Below, piece by piece: positions 57,295-64,000 of a DNA stretch of 64,000 bases. The stretch covers positions 56,372,914 to 56,436,913 of the forward strand of contig NC_016132.3 in the NCBI RefSeq assembly GCF_000005505.3. The letters are read 5' to 3'. The position numbers and the translations under genes are program-made. A model generated the notes under the pieces. That model had not been told where the DNA came from. It did no database searches and was given only the letters and a program-made list of their open reading frames with translations. The stretch's first letter is position 1. Each line of letters starts with the position of its first letter. The stretch comes from Brachypodium distachyon (Eukaryota > Streptophyta > Magnoliopsida > Poales > Poaceae).

Positions 57295-60085
57295 CTAGGA
57301 TATTTCATTCTTCAAGTTCCTTAGCGACAAAAGACTTATCTCTTGAGAAAAATGGTCCTTCCAGTCGGAGAGAGAAGCAAATGGAAGTAAGCCAGTGAAG
57401 GATGGAATAATAAGCAGCAGCACAGCATAAAATATGCACCGGCGAACCCAGTATGGGAACAAAACAACCTCCTTGCTGCCTGTTATTGAAATAGGACCAT
57501 GAAGAATGCGATACAAAACAGACGGATAACAATTTCCGAGTAAATGGATGAAACAAAGGACCTCCCAGCATATGACCCAGGTGTTCCCGTCGCCACCTAG
57601 AGTGTTGGTGCAAAACCTTCCGGCAAAGCCACAAATAACTCCCAATAAAATGAAATTGAAAGTTATAGGCATACTTGATCCAGTCACTGCAGAACGCTGG
57701 AATGCTAACCAAGCTATTGCCACAATCATTACTATGCCAAAGCACATACGTGTTGCTGCTATTAGATGACATCTGATAAACAGCCACCCAGATTTGAAGT
57801 TTGACACTGAACTTGGCACCCACCACGATTTAGATCCCTGCACGAGAGGGGAGAAAAGAGTGGGATAAGTTTTTTGTTACTAAAGAGACTTGACATCGTA
57901 TATATTCATCAATGAAGTAGATGAACATACTCTTGACGCGACCGAACAAGCTGCTGTAACATCAGTTATCCGTTGATATGAATAGGTGTAAGTCCCATAA
58001 GCAAAACATGCTGACATAATTACCACTGCACTAACAAGAAAATCGATAAGTGTCCTGAGGATCTGTGCATCCCTTGTGTCCTGCATCTGAGTCTTGAATT
58101 TCTCCCCTTGGAAGGAAGCTTTCTGAAATCCGAAAGATAATTTAATCTTCTCTAACATGTGTGTGTAGGAGCTGAGAGCTAATTGAGATTGTTTCAGTTG
58201 CAGCTTTCTCATGTTAAGTCCAATCTCGTACTCCTTGAGCTCGTTCGAGCGAGCTTGCTCCTTCACCGATCTCTCAAATGTATTAAGAATGCACTGATCA
58301 GCTTCACGAGAGGAGCTGCTAGAAGCAAGATCAGCCAGCTGCTGGTTGTCTCTGGTGCAAACAACAAGCTGCCTTTGTACTGAATTTGTAATGTCCTGAT
58401 TGACTTCATTTATATGGTTTCTTGAATGAGGAGTGCTCAAGTTGCCTACAGCTGCAGAGCATTCATGCTTAAATGAACATTCGGTGATAGGAGTTCTCTC
58501 GTGGACAGGTATCTCATTAATACGATGAAGCGTCCTCAATGTGCTGCTAAATGAATTCTCAAAATTTCTTATGAAACTGTCAAACCTGTCACCATAGGTC
58601 TATAAAGATGATAAGGAAAAATATATAATGAATGTTAATAGAAAATGAGCTCCAACAATAAAGACAGCCAGGCTTACATTTGTCAAAGATTCTTTCACTG
58701 CTGAGGTACAGATCTGCATTTTGAATTCGAGCCAATTTCAGAAAACTTCTTATTGGCGGGGTTTACAGAGCTTATCATCAAACAGAAAGCATACCTCGGA
58801 AAGGATGACTGGATGTAATGTTTGTCCTGAACCATCGTTTGTATTCATAACCTGCGACCAAGGAACATAACTCCTTATCACCCTGACTAATAGAGTTAAC
58901 CGTTGTACAAAATGAGAAAAAAATGTGCAGATTTATACTGGTGAATACAAGATATCCTTTACGAGAGCCAGGGATGAAGAGACAACGAACTGTGAGAAAG
59001 CATACAAAATTTTGATGTATTGGAAAGGAGGGGAATAGGAGGAAGGGTTCCAGATCTGAGTATATGAAAGATATGGAAAATTGGAAATGAGTAATAATGT
59101 TAATTTTGTAGCAAGTACTCCCTCCGTCCCAAAATCAGTGACATGGATTTGTATACGAATTCCACGTTCCACGTCACTTATTTTGGGACGGAGGGAGTAG
59201 AAGATGTTTTACTGAATGGGCAAGGCCTATTCAGTGTGGACAAGCACTAGACTTGCATAAGAAAGTTAAGCTCAACCCTCTCGCCAGTCTTATTCATAAT
59301 CAACTACTTCCTCTGTCCAACAAAGGATGTCTCAACTTTGACTAAATTTGAATGCATCTATACACTAAGTCATGTCTAGATACATCCAAATTTTGACCAA
59401 CTTGAGACATCTTTTGTTGGATGGAGGGAGTATGATTCTCAGCATTATACCCTTATTCTATTTTGCAGTTATTTGCAAAAAAAAAGTTTCCAATTATCCT
59501 TCAAATGGCTACGCCAAAAGTCCACCACTATTTTGCTCCATGATCTACACTTAACAGTGCAAACATTTGTAAAATTATATCGTTGAAGAGGAGGTTTTCC
59601 AGTACAAGTACAAATGTGCATACTTCGCCAACAAAAAGATCATGGTACTATATACTGACTGAACAGAAGGGCGTTCCATCACATGAAGCACGGAATCAAG
59701 AATTCATCCATGGTGTAAAAGAAGCACGGAACCGGAAACTAGAATGCTAACACAGATGCTAGGCCCCACGCAATCACGCACCGACGAAAAAATCGGTACT
59801 TCTTGTCTTCTGTGTCACAAGACGAGTATGAGGGAAAAAAGCAAAGCACCGGGCAGCACCTACCCGCGCGATGACGGCCGCGAACGACATCCCCAGGGGC
59901 AGCGCGAGGTCGTCCTGTGTGCCTCCATTGCCTCCGCCGTCGCCGTCGCCGCCCCGCGAAGCCAGGGAAGGCGCCGGACCCGGTCGCCGGCGCCGAAGCA
60001 GGCGGAGCCGGACCCCCTTGCGCGGGCGGGAGCCGGACGAGGAGGCCGAAGACGAGGACGCGGCGGCGAGGTGGGGCCCGTCCAT
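57295..60085 (-). CDS. CPR5: CPR5-like nuclear-envelope protein
   Basis: Five exons, 60085-59864, 58851-58795, 58713-58678, 58599-57931 and 57837-57295, all phase 0 and GT-AG, encode 508 aa. In Arabidopsis, CPR5 is a membrane nucleoporin and negative regulator of immunity and cell death that also affects cell cycle and RNA processing. In rice, loss of OsCPR5.1 (RYMV2) gives recessive resistance to rice yellow mottle virus. Supporting motifs are LGMSFAAVIAR at the end of exon 1, YGDRFDSFIRNFENSFSSTL, KEQARSNELKEYEIGLNMRK (coiled coil), FQGEKFKTQMQDTRDAQILR, SKSWWVPSSV and CTNTLGGDGNTWVICWEVLC. About five hydrophobic helices lie at 290-310, 359-375, 385-403, 415-435 and 461-480. The N-terminal exon is short and Arg/Gly/Ser-rich, and the protein is about 55 residues shorter than the 564-aa Arabidopsis protein. 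No break is seen. Confidence 0.93.
59119..59197. mobile_element. Short Stowaway MITE in CPR5 intron 1
   Basis: 79 bp with TA on both sides. Ends CTCCCTCCGTCCCAAAATCAGTGAC and GTCACTTATTTTGGGACGGAGGGAG pair almost perfectly, so nearly the whole element is a hairpin. Confidence 0.9.
59307..59430. mobile_element. Stowaway-like MITE in CPR5 intron 1
   Basis: TA-flanked. Ends CTTCCTCTGTCCAACAAAGGATGTCTCAA and the near complement TTGAGACATCTTTTGTTGGATGGAGGGAG. It lies 109 bp from the preceding MITE in the same intron and is from a different subfamily. Confidence 0.9.
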
Positions 60086-60214
60086 CTCGGAGGGGAAGAA
60101 TGGTGGGTCCCGCAGAGCAGAGAGTATTAAATGGGGGTCGTTCTTGTTCGGCGATCTGGCCACGACGGATTGGGATGGGGAAGATGGAGACGATGAGGCG
60201 TGGGAACGAACAAA

Positions 60215-60229
60215 TATATATAGAGTATT
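60215..60229 (-). promoter_or_regulatory. TATA box of CPR5
   Basis: The minus strand reads CTATATATATTTG about 135 bp upstream of the CPR5 ATG. This puts the transcription start near 60190 and the tRNA gene upstream of the promoter core. Confidence 0.55.
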
Positions 60230-60357
60230 TTTTTTTTGAGCGGAGGGAACGAACAAATATAAAACGGCTCTGTGGATTGGGCTGCCGTTGCAGTCTTGGG
60301 CCGGAGAAATGGGCCTACGGGAGCGGTTCGAACGTGCAACAAGAACAAAATAAAATT

Positions 60358-60430
60358 TGGAGATGCGGGGTATCGATCCCCGTACCTCTCGCATGCTAAG
60401 CGAGCGCTCTACCATCTGAGCTACATCCCC
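60358..60430 (-). tRNA. tRNA-Ala (AGC)
   Basis: 73-nt cloverleaf: the acceptor stem GGGGATG pairs with CATCTCC and discriminator A. The D-arm is GCTCAGATGGTAGAGC, the anticodon loop reads TTAGCAT with AGC, and the T-loop is GGTATCGATCCCC-type with GGGGATCGATACCCC on the minus strand. The A-box (TAGCTCAGATGG) and B-box (GGATCGATACC) are intact, and a TTTT terminator follows in ATTTTATTTTG. It sits 273 bp upstream of the CPR5 ATG on the same strand. CCA is not encoded, as usual for eukaryotes. Confidence 0.95.
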
Positions 60431-60594
60431 TCTTAACAACAACTGAGAGCTTTATATTATAAATTATCAAATTATGCTGAATTCTGTAGCAAGCACACAA
60501 CCACTTGTGAAACAACCGTAAAAGGGACAGGCAGATCAGACCATGCGTCAAGGGATGCTCGTAGGTATGGTGTGCAGCCTGCAATTAGGGTTTC

Positions 60595-60690
60595 GTGATG
60601 TGTGTGGAGTTTGTAAGTTGTTCGTGGCTCTGTCCGTTCCTTCTTAATGAAAAATGGTGTGTGCTCTTGCATGATTCTTGAAAAAAAAAA
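60595..60690 (+). mobile_element. LINE-like 3' end with poly(A)
   Basis: GTTCGTGGCTCTGTCCGTTC, then CTTCTTAATGAAAAATGG and a tract of ten A (near 60680-60689) resemble the tail of a non-LTR retroelement. Only the tail is visible. Confidence 0.4.
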
Positions 60691-60764
60691 GGATCTGGCC
60701 ATGCATTCAAGCCACATGTCCACGTTCTCTAGAAAGACTCACTTCTTTGTAGGGTAACTAGGCC

Positions 60765-61255
60765 AAGCTAGCCTGAACCAATTTATTGAAAAATCAAGGA
60801 GTTATTTACAAGAATAAAAGCAAAGGAATATACAAGCAAAAAAAATGACAACCTAGAAGCTAGCTAGGTGAGAAAGCATAATCCCAAGTCCGCAAAAATA
60901 GTTTTGGGAGGCAATCATGAACAACGGTGCCGTGACCTTATCAAAAGATCGTCGGAACTACAATGTCTTAGAGATATTGTCCGCAAAGACGTTTGATTGT
61001 ATCACAAGATGATGGAAGATCCGAAGTACTTCCATTGCGTCCCAAACTGAGCAGACCGAGGAACAACGGAGGAGTATATCTGGCATTGATTCCGTGAGAG
61101 GACAAAAAGGGTAAGCATCGGAGTTGGCAATGCGACTCTTACACTAACATCCATTTGTAAGCAACATTTGCTGTTTTGTAAGCCCCAAAATAATGCAACG
61201 GTGATCGGGAGAGTAATTTTTCCAAACCACAGCGAAGACTCACTTCTACCCCCCC
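60765..61255 (-). mobile_element. LINE 3' fragment (zinc-binding RT tail)
   Basis: The minus-strand translation contains a degenerate zf-RVT-like pattern, CPLTESMPDILLRCSSVCSVW, i.e. cysteine pairs followed by W, typical of the region after plant LINE reverse transcriptases. It then runs to a stop-rich tail. The frame carries several stops. Confidence 0.5.
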
Positions 61256-61268
61256 CCCCTCATGTATA

Positions 61269-61381
61269 CTCCCTCCGTCCCATATTAAGTGACTTTTCTA
61301 TTACATATATCTAGACGCTTTTAGGCATAGATACATCCATATTTAGGCAAATTTGAGTCACTTAATATGGGACGGATTTAG
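61269..61381. mobile_element. Stowaway MITE
   Basis: TA-flanked (61267-61268 and 61382-61383). Ends CTCCCTCCGTCCCATATTAAGTGAC and GTCACTTAATATGGGACGGATTTAG. The right end has decayed at the last bases. Close relative of 18201-18313. Confidence 0.9.
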
Positions 61382-61383
61382 TA

Positions 61384-62207
61384 TAAGTTATAGACTTTAT
61401 TGTTTATCTTTTTTCGTACACATGCAAAAGGCAACTCCCCTACCATCAAATCCAATGAACGTGAGACAGAATTGCTTCAAATTCATTTTGTTTGAGAAAC
61501 AATGAGAAATTGTCGGCTTTGTTTCCACCTCTAACCTCATGTAATTTTGGTGTTATTATAAACTTATGAACAAATTTATGGGGTTATCGATATTATCAAA
61601 AGTGGGGCTTCCATTGCGCACATCAGCGGTTTTAGTAATTATACTCATCATAGATCAATTTTCATGTCCTTGATTTTGTGCTCATTGCACCCTGACAAAA
61701 ATCTTTCCACATGCCATCATTATTAATGGGATTCGAATTTTCACTTTTGTCCACGGAGTCTTAATACGTACGCTAGGATTACTGTGTCATAGCCATCTGA
61801 TTTCAATTGAAATAAATTTGTACCAGAGGCAGTTTGATATATACTTTGATCATTATTTGTGGATTTAGTTGCTTCAAAACATGTCCAAATCACACACACA
61901 CAAAATCAGGGGAGTGCTAAAATAGACAAGTCCGTAGATTAATAATCATAATGAGGCCCTTGCAAGGGTCGCGCCGTTTACAGAATCGGAAGAACAACAA
62001 GAAGAAAAATCACACCGAAGAACACAATGGATCGATCGACGCGGCCACACGCGCATGCAGCACATACGAGGCGATCGAGGCTTAATTAATCAACGCAGAG
62101 CAGCATATATACGCACGCACGCGCATGCGCCGGCTAATTACGTGCGTAGCGCTCTTCGACGATCGACCGGGAACGATTGATCGGGAATGAATGAAGGAAG
62201 GAATGGA
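61384..62207. other. Spacer and 3' flank of the peptide gene
   Basis: AT-rich spacer without recognised features, followed by sequence rich in CGCG, GCATGC and GATCGATC words next to the secreted-peptide gene, probably its 3' UTR. Confidence 0.4.
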
Positions 62208-62462
62208 TCAGATGCCGCCGGCCGCGCCGCTGCCGCGGCTGCCGCCTTTGCGCTCCGAGTCGGCGCTGTTCATGCTGAAGCTGTTGAGCGAGCGGCCCCC
62301 GGCGTAGTTCATGCTGAAGCTCTTCTTGCGGGCGCCGGCGTAGCCATCGGCGGCCTCCACGGGCGCCGCGCTGTAGCTCAGCAGAAGAAGCCCGAGAAGG
62401 GCCAGGCCCAGCAGGGTCACGCGCAGCTCGCTGCCGTTGTTGCTGTTCCTCGCGCCCGCCAT
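62208..62462 (-). CDS. Small secreted peptide precursor with a tandem motif
   Basis: Single exon of 84 aa, family not recognised. Residues 1-14 are polar, 15-34 form a strong hydrophobic signal segment (VTLLGLALLGLLLLSY), and cleavage is likely near VEAA at 35-38. The predicted mature part is about 46 aa, has no cysteine, is rich in Gly, Ser and basic residues, and starts DGY. It holds two adjacent copies of one motif: YAGARKKSFSMN (41-52) and YAGGRSLNSFSMN (53-65). This layout suits a plant post-translationally processed peptide hormone precursor or a small apoplastic protein, but that is inference. The ATG at 62462 is preferred because the hydrophobic segment follows at the normal distance; an in-frame upstream extension begins at non-ATG or weaker sites. 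A TATA box is present at 62665-62674 on the same strand. Confidence 0.7.
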   Translation of the reverse strand: MAGARNSNNGSELRVTLLGLALLGLLLLSYSAAPVEAADGYAGARKKSFSMNYAGGRSLNSFSMNSADSERKGGSRGSGAAGGI

Positions 62463-63080
62463 TGCTGCCGATCTCACGATATGCTCCTCCTCCTCCTGCG
62501 AAGCTAGCAAGAACGTACCTGTCCAAGGCCGGTCGATCGATGGACGGCTGCGGATTGCGTGCGCGGATCGGAGGGTGGTGGTTTATTGTTTATTGCGGTC
62601 GATCGATCGAGCGAGCGAGCGAGCGAGCTCGGTGGGGTGGAGGAAGGAGGGAGGCCGTTCGTGGGGATTTATAGTGGGCGAGAGAGAGGGGGGCTGGTGG
62701 GGAGAGGATTCAGGGGAAGCGTTCATGTTCTTGCGGTGTTGCATGACTGTAGGCTGTAGCAGCCGAATTAGTTAAGCACAAGATCTTCCACACGCAAGCT
62801 GCATGATATATCTATGGTAAATTTCGGAAAACCACGCTTTTTGAGGCATGCGTTTTGCCGAACCACAATTAGCGCAGAAACGTCCGCAGTACCACACATT
62901 TTGAGTCAGTTTGCATCAATCCGCCCGAAACCGGGTGATTTGGCGGTTTGACTTGATTTCTTATAGGTGGGGCCCACCTGTCGGATGCCACAACGGTATT
63001 GACCCGACATGCTAGCCCTGCTAATATATAACAGCCGAATATACATCTCTTGAGAAAACATGATTCGTTCTATTTTTATA
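62463..63080. other. Leader, promoter and upstream region of the peptide gene
   Basis: The leader contains a GATCGATC/GAGCGAGC microsatellite near 62598-62630. Beyond about 62,820 the sequence reads like repetitive DNA (AAACCACGCTTTTTGAGG, then CACACATTTTGAGTCAG), with no gene. Confidence 0.4.
62665..62674 (-). promoter_or_regulatory. TATA box of the secreted-peptide gene
   Basis: The minus strand reads CTATAAATCC, about 200 bp upstream of the ATG at 62462. Confidence 0.65.
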
Positions 63081-63193
63081 CTTCCTACGATTCATATTAA
63101 TTATCTCAAATTTGTCCAAATATGGATGTATCTATGTCTAAAAGGTGTCTAGATACATGTAATAATTTGACAAGTAATATGGATCGGAGGGAG
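63081..63193. mobile_element. Stowaway MITE
   Basis: TA-flanked. Ends CTTCCTACGATTCATATTAA and AATATGGATCGGAGGGAG; same internal ATGGATGTATCTATG and TCTAGATACATGTAATA arms as other copies. More diverged than most. Confidence 0.8.
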
Positions 63194-64000
63194 TATATAT
63201 TAACAAAGCATGATAAATCGAAACAGAAAACAAAGCCAACAACAAAGGTTCCCCGTAAAACTAAAAGCTACATCAAGGTTCTTGAGAGTAGAGCACATAT
63301 CATCTCTGACTCTTTAGTCTTCTTCGTGATATTAGTCTACCTTTCTGAATAGGAGACCGTAGAAGGCCAAACCCCCACAAGTCGAACTAACTGCATAGAC
63401 TTTGGAGAGCCACATGAGCCGCTCAACCCAACGAGATTCGAACCTAATTTCAATATATTGTGATCGCGACACACCACACACGAGACATGCTTCCAAAACA
63501 TTATCTCATAGGCAAACTGACGAGAAACAAGATCAAACCCCCCCATATACGAGTCGTGAGATTCACAAATTCCATAAAGTAGATAGGGATAAATATGTGT
63601 ACTTCGATCAAATGACCTTTATTAAATTTCTATTTTTACGAGAGAGATCTATGGTTAGTTTCAATATCAACCTATTTTTACTTTATTTATTATTGAACCA
63701 ATAGAACATGTTCTCTTTTTTTCATTCTGAATTTTGGAAATAAAATCTTCTCTTCTGTCGCTGTTTCTCTGACATGATGAATGCGAGTACTGGGGATCGA
63801 CTCTCTGTTCTAAAACACTACTACAGTTCGGCGTGGCGAATTTCAGCGGGAAGCAATAACAGCTTCAGAACCCAGCATGCTGGGAAGTGGGAAGTTTCAA
63901 TTGCTGCTGCCTCATGATATGATCTTGGTCAGAACAAGTGTTAATTGTCAGTCAACCAAAATGTGCGATGCAGCATGATTCCTTTGGCAAAATTCACAAA
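63194..64000. other. Window end, no gene recognised
   Basis: AT-rich sequence with short frames only. Nothing could be assigned. Confidence 0.4.

Noticed and set aside
59871..60399. Plus-strand frames opposite CPR5 exon 1
   Set aside because: Antisense shadows of the GC-rich first exon; the minus-strand product joins in phase to later CPR5 exons.

Overview
This is eukaryotic plant nuclear DNA from a grass. The genes have short GT-AG introns, 5' exons are GC-rich, and the spacers carry many Stowaway-type MITEs (CTCCCTCCGT ends, TA target duplications). A 10.3 kb gypsy-class LTR element, LINE fragments and a grass-restricted DUF1668 gene are also present. MITE and LTR types point to Pooideae, probably a Triticeae relative (inference). 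From memory, the gene set MSP1, SUMO and CPR5 matches a short interval near the distal end of rice chromosome 1 (around LOC_Os01g68870 to 68970). The expected location would then be a group-3 long arm if this is Triticeae.

Layout. 1.1-5.0 kb (+): an intact MSP1/EMS1-type LRR receptor kinase. 9.4-10.1 kb (-): a two-exon ROP-interactive CRIB (RIC) gene. 11.6-14.9 kb (-): the first two exons of a BEACH-domain gene of the BCHC1/C2 type, whose remaining two thirds is absent. 15.4-15.9 kb: a Tourist-type MITE with a TAA duplication. 16.7-17.0 kb (-): a LINE fragment. 18.5-19.7 kb (-): a frameshifted gene of unknown family, with telobox-rich and tandem-repeat DNA upstream. 21.7-29.2 kb: low-coding, AT-rich DNA with several repeat layers and inverted end motifs. 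29.3-30.7 kb (+): a DUF1668 pseudogene. 32.2-32.8 kb (-): a RING-finger gene. 35.4-38.4 kb (-): a complete nine-exon XRI1-like gene. 40.7-42.6 kb (-): a three-exon SUMO gene. 43.9-54.2 kb: the LTR retroelement with a perfect 5-bp target duplication, opposed gag and 'gypsy-type' reading frames and nested elements. 54.7-56.1 kb (+): a three-exon gene of unknown function. 57.3-60.1 kb (-): a five-exon CPR5 gene. 60.36-60.43 kb (-): tRNA-Ala(AGC). 62.2-62.5 kb (-): a small secreted-peptide gene with an internal tandem repeat.

The genes are independent plant loci, not an operon. MSP1 and XRI1 are both known from reproductive development, and CPR5 from immunity and nuclear-pore function. Nothing in the sequence shows that they act together. 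The strongest hunting leads are the 84-aa secreted-peptide precursor, the truncated BEACH gene ending at a GC splice donor, the poly(A)-terminated nested retroelement, and the repeat-rich 21.7-29.2 kb block.
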